A DNA stretch of 12,661 bases. Source: Candidatus Doudnabacteria bacterium. GTDB taxonomy: Bacteria; Patescibacteriota; Doudnabacteria; UBA920. A program made the translations under genes and the position numbers. The stretch spans positions 1-12,661 of the forward strand of contig JAHFJK010000032.1 in NCBI GenBank assembly GCA_023245915.1, written 5' to 3'. Every line of letters starts with the position of its first letter. Positions within the stretch are counted from its first letter, which is position 1. The notes beneath the pieces are model-generated. The model did not search any database. It saw only the letters and a list, made by a program, of their open reading frames with translations, and was not told the DNA's origin. Positions 1 to 6,780 of the stretch are shown here, piece after piece.

Positions 1-37
1 TGAGTTTAGGCATGGTAATTTTATGATAAGACTCAAT

Positions 38-66
38 TTTGTATTTTTTTAATTCTGTGTTATAAT
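38..66 (+). promoter_or_regulatory. Possible sigma70-type promoter upstream of the T4SS operon
   Basis: A perfect -10 hexamer TATAAT lies at 61-66. The -35 region is poor: TTTGTA at 38-43 gives a 17-base spacer and matches the consensus at only three positions. Transcription would start near 73 and leave a leader of about 250 nt before the first gene, containing the palindromic block at 215-311. The surrounding DNA is very AT-rich, so a chance TATAAT is possible. Confidence 0.4.
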
Positions 67-223
67 TCCGCTATCAGGAATTTAAAATTTCCTCAAAAAC
101 TTTAGGAATTTCACCTTGATTTTGAAATTTATCCCGTTGCGATTTATTACCAAATAAAGGCAATCGGGAAATACCTTTTAAAGCGCCCTTAAAGTGCCCA
201 AACTTTCGAAATAAATCCAGCAC

Positions 224-253
224 CTTCCTGCCGGGTTTAAACCCCGCAGGAAG
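224..253. repeat. 30-base near-perfect palindrome
   Basis: CTTCCTGCCGGGTTT is followed directly by AAACCCCGCAGGAAG. This gives 15-base arms with one mismatch centred on TTTAAA. No T-run follows on either strand, so it is not a standard intrinsic terminator. As RNA it would be a strong hairpin about 75 nt before the start codon. Confidence 0.7.
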
Positions 254-262
254 ACTAAAACG

Positions 263-299
263 CCATTCATCCCCTTTGCAAGCAACGGGGTATTTATGG
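263..299. repeat. REP-like hairpin with CCCC/GGGG core
   Basis: An outer CCAT/ATGG pairing (263-266 with 296-299) surrounds an inner stem: CCCC, one mismatch, TTGC, an AA centre, GCAA, then GGGG. The unpaired TCAT and TATTT beside the CCCC/GGGG core resemble small REP-type or IS200/IS605-end hairpins that I remember from metagenomic bacteria. That resemblance is from memory and unverified. Confidence 0.45.
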
Positions 300-326
300 A
301 AGGTGCTGGATAAAGATAAAATCGCA

Positions 327-3300
327 ATGGGACTAAAAGCAAAAATATTAGAATCAAAGGCTCTTAGGTGGGCATTGTTGGTTGTGTCATCAGCCGGATT
401 AGTGGCTGTGGCGCTGTTTTTCAAACTGCCCTCCGCTTTAGCGGCTTGTCCTGACTTTCAACACAGCATGTGCGAGGGCTTGAGTGTTAGTATAACAACC
501 AATCCGATCAAATCTGACCATGACTTCACGGTTCATTTAAAAATTACCGATCAAAGTCTTAAAGATTATAAAGATTTCCTGTCAAGCAGTGGTTCTGTCA
601 ACCCTAACCTTTCTGTTACATTGTGGATTGCTCGTTGTGATTCGGAAGGATCCAATGAAAATTTGGCCGCTATTTCGGATTGTATATCGGGAAAGTACTC
701 AAATTTAGGAGACGGGATATTAACCGGAAATATTACTGATTTGAATGACTCATATAAATATGAGGCAGACTTGAGTGCTCACGCTCTTCCTATCATTTTC
801 GGCGTCAGGTCCGAGCCTTATACAATAGTGGGTATGGCTGTTTTTAAGCTCTTACCGGGGGTCTTTTTCGACCCTAAGGCCTCCTTTAGAATATTTGGCA
901 CTGCTGACTTGCAGGTGGTAGCAGATCCTGAAGCCGGGCCAAACTTAAATTTTACGGAAACTGAAACCAAAACAGCAGGCGACAACATTATAAAATTTTT
1001 CAAAGTTAAATACAGAGACGCCGGAAGCGGAACAACACTGGATTCTTTCTCATACGATTGTGGTAACGACAGCGAGAAAGCGACAAAAAAACCATCTGGC
1101 ACCGACACCTGGAAAGACGGGTTTGCAGATGTTTTTACCTGCCAATATCCTGCTAAAACTACTCAGGAGTATGAAGTTAAAGTTGAGGGGAAGATTAATA
1201 ATAACGACAATATTACTGTTTGGCCGGAAAATCCTTTAGTTGTCAAAATACCCGGCAGCGGGCAGCCGCCGGGACCAGGGGGCACGACAAAGGAGGCTTC
1301 CGATTCCTGTTGGCGTTTAGGCCTTACAGGGGTAGCCTGTTTTGTAAATGAACTGTTTAGCGCGATTACGGGATTTTTTGGTGAGTTGGCTTATGGGGTC
1401 TTTTGGCTTTTGGTGGCGCCGCTTATAAAAGTCATGCTGTCCATACATCCCTACAAGGATTCTTTTGTCGGCGTTATTTATCCCGGATGGATAGTTATCA
1501 GAAACCTTTGCAATATTTTATTTATTGTCGCGCTGATTATTATCGGCCTGGCAACTTTGTTGCGGGTGGAAAGCTACCAGTATAAACATTTGCTGGTCCA
1601 GTTAATTTTGGCGGCTTTGATGATAAATTTCAGTCTGGTGATTGGCCAGGCGGTCTTGGGCCTGGCAGACACTTTGCAGGCCGCGTTTTTGCCTGCCAAC
1701 AGCAACGCCATCAACAATTTAGGACAGCATTTAATGCTTCAAAGCAACAGCACGGTATGGAATTTTTTAAACGGCGGCAATACTCCCAATGCCGCGGCAG
1801 TTAACGGCAGCTTTGCCGGCGTTGTCCAAAGCCTGTTCTGGCTGTCTTTGGCTTTAGGCTCTTTGGCTGTGTTTGCAGCGATTGCCATATATTTGTTTAT
1901 TCGAATGATTGCTTTATGGATATTGCTGTTAATTTCACCCATAGCTTACGCTTGCGGGATTTTGCCTTCTACGGCCTCCTACCGCAGTCAGTGGTGGCAG
2001 ATGTTTTTAAAATACGCATTTTTTGCCCCAATAATGGCATTTTTTCTCAACCTGACCGCGGTAATGGTAGACAATGCCAAGACTAATGCCGTATTAAGAG
2101 ATGCGGCGACTAATGCTGGAATTACTAATTATACCGGAAGTTTTGCCGATTTTTTGGTAAGCGTTGGCAGTAATGTATTAATTTTAATATTTTTACTCGC
2201 CAGCCTCATGGTCGCGGAAAAAGCCGGCGTGCTTGGCGCTTCCGGAATTACCACCTGGGCCAAAAAAGGATTATACGCGCCGTTTCAGGGAGCTGGATTT
2301 TTGGCTAAATCGACTGGCCTTTGGGCTAAAAAACGTTACGATAAAAAAACATTGGACTTGGCGAGAGGCGGTTGGTTTTCCCGACAACTTTTTAAGGCAA
2401 CTCACCCGATCGCTTTTGTTAAGGCCGTAAGAGGAGAAGGTAAGGAGGAAAGGGAGTTATATAAAGCAGGCGTAGAGTCGGGGGCGACAGAAGTTGCAAG
2501 AAAGCAGTTCGGTTGGAGAAGAAAAACCGAAAGCCCAATGTATTTGTTTGACGAGCACAAAGGCAAAGAGCTGTTTGAGAAAGAAGAAGGCGAATGGAGC
2601 GATAATGAACAACAAGTGATGGGGACTTTAAATAGGCTGGCAGTAGATGCAAAAAAAGGTGACTTGCGGGCTCAAATAAAATTGAAGCACGGCCTTAGAG
2701 AAGCCTTCAAGCATAGGAACCTTAATGAAGCCATGGAGGGAGAAAATGGCTTAGCTAAAAATTTTTTGGGAGGGAAGCTTAATTATAATGCGAATAATAT
2801 AAGGTATTTTTTTCAACAACTCGAAAAAGAAGGCTTTATTGATAAAAATTTTGAGCAGGAGTTTTTAAAAAAGCTTGGCAAAGACGGTTATGAAACCGGC
2901 GACTTCAATGGTGTGGAGCTTGCATATAGTGACCCCAAAACCGGCCACCCACATTTGATAGAAATGGATGCTCCTGTTAATGGCAATGCAATGCCCGTAG
3001 GTTGGAGTCATTACCTTACCCAAAGGGATCGTCTAATTAATGAGGCGGATGTAGAGGGTAGGGCAAATGCCGCAACAGCGGGCATAACTGAACCGGATCA
3101 AATAGCACTGGAAATTGATAAAGTACTTACTAAAAAAGAAAATGATTTGGCAAAGGTAGATCATAAGTATGCAAATTCCATGCACGCTGAACGAGGTAGA
3201 CGTTTTATGAAAATTAATATGAGCAAGAAAACCGGTACAGCCCAAGTTGGTATGTTCCATGATTCTATTTTAAACAATAATGTGGTAACTGGTGATGTGG

Positions 3301-3824
3301 AGGTTAGTGATGGCGGCACTGAAGTTTTAGGTCATATGGACGCAGGCAAGATGTATGCTATGGGCCGCGACAATATGCCGGCAAAGACTAAAGATAAATT
3401 CATGAGGTTCATTTCTAAGGTCCAAAGTAGTCCTGGCACAGGCCCTGGTTCAGGCATTGCCAAAATTGAGAATCAATTAAGGACTTTGATCGAAGCTAAT
3501 TATCGTGAGAATGGGGTGTTGCCACCTGCTGGGCAAATAGACAAAGATGTAGCTGAACAGAGAAATCTTTGGTTGGCCGCCGGTTATTCAATTTTATCTA
3601 GCAAGCCCGGTGCTACTGTGATGAAAGATCATTTTGAAGACGTGAATAAAATAGCTCAAGCTAGAATCGCGGGTCTTTCCGCTACTGATGTAAGAAGGTA
3701 TGTTAAGGGGGAAATTCCTTTACCGCGAGCTTTGACTGCAGCTGAAATACAGACGGCAGCGAATCAGGCGACTATTGATACTCAGGACGCGCTCATTGAT
3801 GAAATAATGAATTTTAAGAAATAA
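327..3824 (+). CDS. VirB6/TrbL-like T4SS inner-membrane protein with secreted N-terminal domain
   Basis: This probably forms the polytopic inner-membrane channel or platform of a type IV secretion system. The ATG at 327 is preferred over upstream TTG (276) and GTG (303) because it gives a clean signal peptide: a basic n-region, a hydrophobic core at residues 15-32, and LAAC at 38-41, which also fits a lipobox. Residues 41 to about 310 are polar, beta-rich and contain several cysteines, so they are probably outside the membrane. A Pro/Gly linker follows (about 311-322). Residues about 345-632 hold roughly seven hydrophobic segments, including an ISPIAYACGILP stretch followed by a Trp-rich YRSQWWQMF stretch, typical of the VirB6/TrbL group. 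Residues about 640-1165 are a charged tail with no domain I recognise. VirB6-type proteins are usually around 300-400 residues, so both head and tail are additions. The next gene starts 32 bases downstream. The T4SS assignment is supported by PrgI and VirB4 further on. Confidence 0.8.
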   Translation: MGLKAKILESKALRWALLVVSSAGLVAVALFFKLPSALAACPDFQHSMCEGLSVSITTNPIKSDHDFTVHLKITDQSLKDYKDFLSSSGSVNPNLSVTLWIARCDSEGSNENLAAISDCISGKYSNLGDGILTGNITDLNDSYKYEADLSAHALPIIFGVRSEPYTIVGMAVFKLLPGVFFDPKASFRIFGTADLQVVADPEAGPNLNFTETETKTAGDNIIKFFKVKYRDAGSGTTLDSFSYDCGNDSEKATKKPSGTDTWKDGFADVFTCQYPAKTTQEYEVKVEGKINNNDNITVWPENPLVVKIPGSGQPPGPGGTTKEASDSCWRLGLTGVACFVNELFSAITGFFGELAYGVFWLLVAPLIKVMLSIHPYKDSFVGVIYPGWIVIRNLCNILFIVALIIIGLATLLRVESYQYKHLLVQLILAALMINFSLVIGQAVLGLADTLQAAFLPANSNAINNLGQHLMLQSNSTVWNFLNGGNTPNAAAVNGSFAGVVQSLFWLSLALGSLAVFAAIAIYLFIRMIALWILLLISPIAYACGILPSTASYRSQWWQMFLKYAFFAPIMAFFLNLTAVMVDNAKTNAVLRDAATNAGITNYTGSFADFLVSVGSNVLILIFLLASLMVAEKAGVLGASGITTWAKKGLYAPFQGAGFLAKSTGLWAKKRYDKKTLDLARGGWFSRQLFKATHPIAFVKAVRGEGKEERELYKAGVESGATEVARKQFGWRRKTESPMYLFDEHKGKELFEKEEGEWSDNEQQVMGTLNRLAVDAKKGDLRAQIKLKHGLREAFKHRNLNEAMEGENGLAKNFLGGKLNYNANNIRYFFQQLEKEGFIDKNFEQEFLKKLGKDGYETGDFNGVELAYSDPKTGHPHLIEMDAPVNGNAMPVGWSHYLTQRDRLINEADVEGRANAATAGITEPDQIALEIDKVLTKKENDLAKVDHKYANSMHAERGRRFMKINMSKKTGTAQVGMFHDSILNNNVVTGDVEVSDGGTEVLGHMDAGKMYAMGRDNMPAKTKDKFMRFISKVQSSPGTGPGSGIAKIENQLRTLIEANYRENGVLPPAGQIDKDVAEQRNLWLAAGYSILSSKPGATVMKDHFEDVNKIAQARIAGLSATDVRRYVKGEIPLPRALTAAEIQTAANQATIDTQDALIDEIMNFKK

Positions 3825-3856
3825 ACAATAAACCTTTTTAACATTTTTTTGTTTCA

Positions 3857-5275
3857 ATGACCATTGAAGAAGTAAAACAAATTATAGCGAATTCTAAATT
3901 TGATACTGACTTGAAAAATCGGCTTGCTTTACTTTTACCACGTTTAGGTAAGTATTCTTTATCTGGTTTAGGAAAAGAAGTCAGCAGGGGAGATGCTTTA
4001 ATAATTGCAGATTATTTAGTTTCGCTGTGGGAGAGGTTTGCCAGTATATTGGATGGAATAAAAAAAACAAACGAGGATTCTTTTAAAAATTTGTCAAAGC
4101 TGTTAACTGAAAGCCTAGCTAAATCTAATGGTGAGGATGAATTTTATACTTTAAATCTTGTTTTAGATATTCGCTCGCTGGCACGAGCTAAGCTTACGGC
4201 TGAGCTAAATAAACAGCTGCTAGATTATGAGGTTTGGCTATTTTGGCAGTTACCTAAAAACGAGGTGCTTTTTTTGCTCCAAAACCATATTTTGTATTTA
4301 TCCCAAAACCTCAATTTGTTAAAAGACGCGCAGGCTGCAGTTTACACAAACGACTGGGATTATACTAAAGGCTTTCCTCAAATTTTTTCTGATGCGTTAT
4401 TGCAGAATAAAGAAATGCTTGGGCAAAATTCAAAGCGGACTGTTGCTGACTGGATTAAAGAGTGCATAAATTATAGTACCGGCAATAAAACTCATATGAC
4501 AACTTTTCAGGTAGCCGGTTTTTTGGCAAAGGATGCCTCAGTCCAAAAACTAACGCGGGCTGAGAAGACAAGTTTATCTGAAATGTTAAAGTTATATGTG
4601 TGGTTTTTAGACCCGCAAATTGACGAAGATGAAATTGCAAAATACAAAGAAGAAGCAAGAGAGGAAAAGTTTGCTCAGATTGAGCAAGTTAATAATCAAA
4701 CTACTCAAAAATTCCAATTACCCAAGGAAGTTTTGGGCAAGGAATCGCAAATGAATTCTGCCAGGCCAACTCAAGCTCCGGGAGGGGGGATGGGGCCGGT
4801 TGCGCCGGTGAAGAAAAATTTAGGCAACCAAAAACCCGCCGAAGCGGGCTTGGTAGGCTCTAACCGAGTACAGGAGCCGGACTTGTCATCTGATAAAAGA
4901 TTAGCACAAGTCCAAAAAACTGTCAAGAGTGGTATTCCCAATGGTGGAGATGAGGGGAATCGGACCCCCAGAGCCTGGAATGACAAGTCCGGCTCTGCAC
5001 CAAGCCATCCCCAACCGAATTCATTATATCATAAGCCCGTCAACATCCAGGATATTTTAAGAAACAGGTTTCGGCAGGCAGGGGCAGGGGAGGAGCGGGC
5101 GGGATTGAGGATGGGAGATGGTGTAATTCCAAATTCCAAATATCAAATTCCAAATGGGGACAAGCAGCCGAGACAAACTCCCAATCTCCAATATCCAATC
5201 TCCAATTTCCAAGCCGAGGGGGAGATTGACAGGAAGCTTGAGGAGTTGAGGAAGAGGGCTAAGGGAAACAATTAA
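3857..5275 (+). CDS. Unrecognised 472-residue helical protein with repeat-filled C-terminal linker
   Basis: I do not recognise the family. Residues 1 to about 290 are mostly amphipathic helix, have no signal peptide or membrane segment, and should be cytoplasmic. Residues 196-252 (DWIK ... LTRAEK ... WFLDP) look like a small helical module. Residues 291-455 are Pro/Gly/Asn/Gln-rich and probably disordered. They are encoded largely by palindromic and simple-repeat DNA, including the antisense tRNA-like sequence that is read as residues 362-386. A charged helix closes the protein (456-470). There is no Shine-Dalgarno before the ATG. The gene sits 32 bases after the VirB6-like gene and 9 bases before the next, so it is probably co-transcribed. 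By position it may be a T4SS accessory or scaffold protein, but that is inference. Confidence 0.8.
   Translation: MTIEEVKQIIANSKFDTDLKNRLALLLPRLGKYSLSGLGKEVSRGDALIIADYLVSLWERFASILDGIKKTNEDSFKNLSKLLTESLAKSNGEDEFYTLNLVLDIRSLARAKLTAELNKQLLDYEVWLFWQLPKNEVLFLLQNHILYLSQNLNLLKDAQAAVYTNDWDYTKGFPQIFSDALLQNKEMLGQNSKRTVADWIKECINYSTGNKTHMTTFQVAGFLAKDASVQKLTRAEKTSLSEMLKLYVWFLDPQIDEDEIAKYKEEAREEKFAQIEQVNNQTTQKFQLPKEVLGKESQMNSARPTQAPGGGMGPVAPVKKNLGNQKPAEAGLVGSNRVQEPDLSSDKRLAQVQKTVKSGIPNGGDEGNRTPRAWNDKSGSAPSHPQPNSLYHKPVNIQDILRNRFRQAGAGEERAGLRMGDGVIPNSKYQIPNGDKQPRQTPNLQYPISNFQAEGEIDRKLEELRKRAKGNN
4827..4854. repeat. Two-part hairpin inside the 3857-5275 gene
   Basis: ACCAA (4827-4831) pairs with TTGGT (4850-4854), and CCCGC (4835-4839) with GCGGG (4844-4848) around a CGAA loop. 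It is translated in frame as part of the disordered linker (about residues 324-333). The shape resembles a terminator or repeat hairpin that has become coding sequence. Confidence 0.6.
4874..4995. repeat. Perfect 16-base inverted repeat inside a coding linker
   Basis: GAGCCGGACTTGTCAT (4874-4889) returns as its exact reverse complement at 4980-4995, with 90 bases between. The right copy forms the central hairpin of the tRNA-like sequence at 4942-5012. An identity of this length is unlikely by chance and marks recent duplication-inversion or a mobile repeat. Both copies are translated in frame. Confidence 0.75.
4942..5012 (-). other. Alanine-type tRNA-like sequence, antisense within a CDS
   Basis: Read on the minus strand from 5012 to 4942 this is 71 nt. 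Its acceptor GGGGATG (5012-5006) pairs at all seven positions with CATCTCC (4952-4946), including a G3-T70 wobble, the hallmark of tRNA-Ala. It is followed by discriminator A and CCA (4945-4942). A 5-base T stem, GGGGG/CCCCT (4969-4965 with 4957-4953), encloses the seven-base loop TCCGATT, where canonical tRNA-Ala has TTCGATT. The D arm is reduced to GC/GC around TTGGT. The anticodon arm is GAGCC/GGCTC (4995-4991 with 4975-4971), extended by GGA/TCC, so there is no normal 7-base anticodon loop. It is probably a degenerate tRNA-Ala-derived repeat and not a working tRNA. An alanylatable minihelix cannot be excluded. Confidence 0.6.
5125..5212. repeat. CCAAAT/CCAATC-type simple repeat translated in frame
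   Basis: Reiterations of ATTCCAAAT (5125-5155) and of CCAATCTCCAATAT-like units (5181-5212) lie within the 3' end of the 3857-5275 gene and encode residues 423-452, rich in Pro, Asn and Gln. The same vocabulary fills the spacers around 6286, 6747 and 10275-10380, so the repeat family is found in both coding and non-coding DNA here. Confidence 0.6.
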
Positions 5276-5284
5276 CTAAAAAAG

Positions 5285-6283
5285 ATGAATTCTGATCAAA
5301 AAGAAAAATTGCAAAAGCTAGTTAATACCTCAACCATCCTTAATCCGCTGGAGCGGCAGGAGTGGCTTCAGCTTTTGGAGTTGATGGATGAGAAGCAGTT
5401 AGAGGAGCTGGAGAGGATTTTGTCTGCAAATCAATCCTTAATCCTTAATCCTTCCGACTTCGCCAAGGCTTCGTCGGACAAGTCATCCTTGACCAAGCAG
5501 GAAAATAACTCCCCGCCGCCCCCTCTTTTAAAAAGAGGGGGGGAGGAGACTATGTCGCGATTCAGCCATATTGTGAATTTGCCAAAATTGGAGATTGGAG
5601 ACCAAAAACCAGCCCCCACGGGCAGTCATACTTTTGGCGCTGGAAAACCGGGGTTCGGGAATCAGCAGCCAAACGCTGCTTTAGACAAACCAAACTTCGC
5701 GCAAAAATTAAAATTAATGCTTGCGGAAAAAGAATTAGCTACCAGCCGGCCGGAGTTTGAGCTGGAGCTGCCCTCTGCCATAAAGAAGCAGGAGGCAAGC
5801 GCCAGTAACCAAATCGTGAATTTGCCGCCTTGGCTAAAACCATCAAGCAAGCCTGCTCTGCCAGCAGTCCCCAAACCACTTGTTTACGCGGAGAAAAAAT
5901 CTCTCATTCCATCAGTACCCGCAAATATAGCAAAATCGGCCGCAAAACCACCTGCTAGTGTAAAAGTCCCTGACAATAGGCAGCCAGTTGTTTTAGAAAG
6001 CTCCGGCGATTTAACATCGCTGAATGTGACGACTTTGCAAAGCCAGGATTTTAGCGTGCTGTTAAAAAAATTCAAAAATTTAATTGCCAAAGCAGATTAT
6101 CATGATATTATTTTTAATCTGGAAAAAAGTCCGCTGTACCAGGCTTACATTAGAACCGGCCAGGAACTTTTATCCAAACAAACCAGCTTTGAGCAACTGG
6201 GGGCTAAAACAGGCGGGGAAAATTATTTAACCCGCCAGCAGTTTGAGAAACTGACGGATTTGCTGACGCAAATTCAGGGTTAA
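5285..6283 (+). CDS. Unrecognised 332-residue protein with helical ends and disordered middle
   Basis: No family is recognised. Residues 1-48 are a leucine- and glutamate-rich helix, possibly coiled coil. Residues 49-240 are Pro/Ser/Lys-rich and likely disordered, with two copies of the short motif IVNLP (96-100 and 177-181). Residues 245-330 form a second helical domain. Repeat DNA encodes residues 49-68 and 77-86. There is no signal peptide or membrane segment. The ATG lies 9 bases after the previous stop, behind a weak purine run, so translation is probably coupled to the upstream gene. Similar architecture and adjacency suggest that this and the upstream protein may work together beside the T4SS. 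That is inference from position only. Confidence 0.78.
   Translation: MNSDQKEKLQKLVNTSTILNPLERQEWLQLLELMDEKQLEELERILSANQSLILNPSDFAKASSDKSSLTKQENNSPPPPLLKRGGEETMSRFSHIVNLPKLEIGDQKPAPTGSHTFGAGKPGFGNQQPNAALDKPNFAQKLKLMLAEKELATSRPEFELELPSAIKKQEASASNQIVNLPPWLKPSSKPALPAVPKPLVYAEKKSLIPSVPANIAKSAAKPPASVKVPDNRQPVVLESSGDLTSLNVTTLQSQDFSVLLKKFKNLIAKADYHDIIFNLEKSPLYQAYIRTGQELLSKQTSFEQLGAKTGGENYLTRQQFEKLTDLLTQIQG
5434..5478. repeat. ATCCTT tandem repeat plus nested palindrome, in coding sequence
   Basis: Several direct copies of an ATCCTTA unit (from 5434) run into the nested palindrome TCCGAC, ttc, GCC, aa, GGC, ttc, GTCGGA (5453-5478). It is translated in frame as LNPSDFAKASSDK-type sequence in the disordered middle of the 5285-6283 protein. 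I remember similar strings from other CPR proteins, which would make this a dispersed repeat. I have not checked this. Confidence 0.55.
5519..5541. repeat. CCCCCTCTTTT/AAAAGAGGGGG palindrome in coding sequence
   Basis: Eleven-base arms at 5519-5529 and 5531-5541 meet around a single A. They are read in frame as PPPLLKRGG within a flexible region. Flanking CTCC and GGAG extend the symmetry imperfectly. The location, in a linker and in frame, matches the other captured repeats in this gene pair. Confidence 0.6.
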
Positions 6284-6285
6284 TA

Positions 6286-6747
6286 ATTTCAAATATCAAA
6301 TTACAAATTTCAAATCAAAGTTTAAATCCTAATGTCAAATCTAAAGTATGATTTAGAAGAAAGAACTGCTTTATTAGGTGAGGCGGTGATTGAATTTGCC
6401 AAACTCATTCCCCAAACTCCAATCACCACCCCTTTAATTAACCAATTCGTGAAATCAGGGACAGCAATTGGTGCCAATTATTGCGAAGCAGACTCTGCGG
6501 AATCTCGAAAAGACTTTGAACATAAAATGGGCATTTGTAAGAAGGAATCCAAAGAAACGCGCTATTGGTTAAGAATGATAGCAAAAACCTGTCCTGGTTT
6601 AAAAGATCAGTCCAGGGTTTTATGGCAAGAATCGCACGAACTGCTTTTGATTTTTTCGACAATCATTAAAAATTCCCGCGCAAATACTAAGAAGTAATTG
6701 GTAATTTTAATTTTGATATTAATTTGATATTTGAAATTTGTAATTTG
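6286..6747. repeat. Inverted repeats flanking the four-helix-bundle gene (cassette 1)
   Basis: CAAATTACAAATTTCAAAT at 6297-6315 returns as its perfect 19-base reverse complement at 6729-6747, with weaker matching on the gene side of the arms. The arms begin just after the stop of the upstream gene and end just before the PrgI promoter. The gene at 6332-6697 therefore occupies the loop of one large potential hairpin. The layout resembles 23S rRNA intervening sequences, in which a stem encloses an ORF of this same protein family. Confidence 0.65.
6332..6697 (+). CDS. Four helix bundle protein (23S rRNA intervening-sequence family)
   Basis: This 121-residue all-helical protein belongs to the S23/four-helix-bundle family, first known from ORFs inside 23S rRNA intervening sequences. 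The hallmark central segment is visible at residues about 38-80: QFVKSGTAIGANYCEAD, then ESRKDFEHKMGICKKESKE, then RYWLRM. The length is normal for the family. Its biochemical function is not established. It has no obvious T4SS role and lies between inverted repeats (6297-6315 and 6729-6747), so it looks like an inserted single-gene cassette in the operon. No Shine-Dalgarno is present before the ATG, which follows the left arm by 16 bases. Confidence 0.9.
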   Translation: MSNLKYDLEERTALLGEAVIEFAKLIPQTPITTPLINQFVKSGTAIGANYCEADSAESRKDFEHKMGICKKESKETRYWLRMIAKTCPGLKDQSRVLWQESHELLLIFSTIIKNSRANTKK

Positions 6748-6763
6748 GCATTAACTCCCGCGG

Positions 6764-6769
6764 TATAAT
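6764..6769 (+). promoter_or_regulatory. -10 box giving a nearly leaderless PrgI transcript
   Basis: TATAAT at 6764-6769 is followed by the ATG at 6781, so a start 6-8 bases downstream would leave a leader of about five nucleotides. There is no convincing -35: TTGGCA at 6745-6750 matches well, but the spacer is only 13 bases. This could drive a PrgI-VirB4 sub-operon independently of the upstream genes and cassette 1. Confidence 0.45.
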
Positions 6770-6780
6770 TAGATAGCAAT

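Larger units (their letters stand above)
215..311. repeat. Long-range inverted repeat enclosing two hairpins before the first gene
   Basis: Arms at 215-228 (ATCCAGCACCTTCC) and 298-311 (GGAAGGTGCTGGAT) are perfect 14-base reverse complements. They enclose the palindromes at 224-253 and 263-299. The left arm shares CTTCC (224-228) with the first palindrome, so in RNA the two foldings compete. The block ends 15 bases before the ATG at 327. It could be a leader RNA switch, a REP-like or MITE-like element, or a transposon end; sequence alone does not decide. Confidence 0.6.

Noticed and set aside
1..50. Intrinsic terminator of an upstream gene: TGAGTTT (1-7) pairing with AGACTCA (29-35), then a T-rich run
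   Set aside because: The stem is only about seven AT-rich pairs with a 21-base loop, and the left edge of the window hides any longer stem or upstream gene.
74..424. A 116-codon open frame on the minus strand as a gene
   Set aside because: It has only a TTG start, and its upstream half mirrors the signal-peptide coding region of the real + strand gene. The lower half is kept only as an unexplained stretch.
4942..5012. A functional tRNA-Ala gene
   Set aside because: It lacks a normal D arm and anticodon loop, the T loop has TCC where TTC is expected, and it lies antisense inside an open reading frame.
6745..6769. TTGGCA as the -35 of the PrgI promoter
   Set aside because: It matches the consensus well, but the spacer to TATAAT is only 13 bases, too short for a normal sigma70 promoter.
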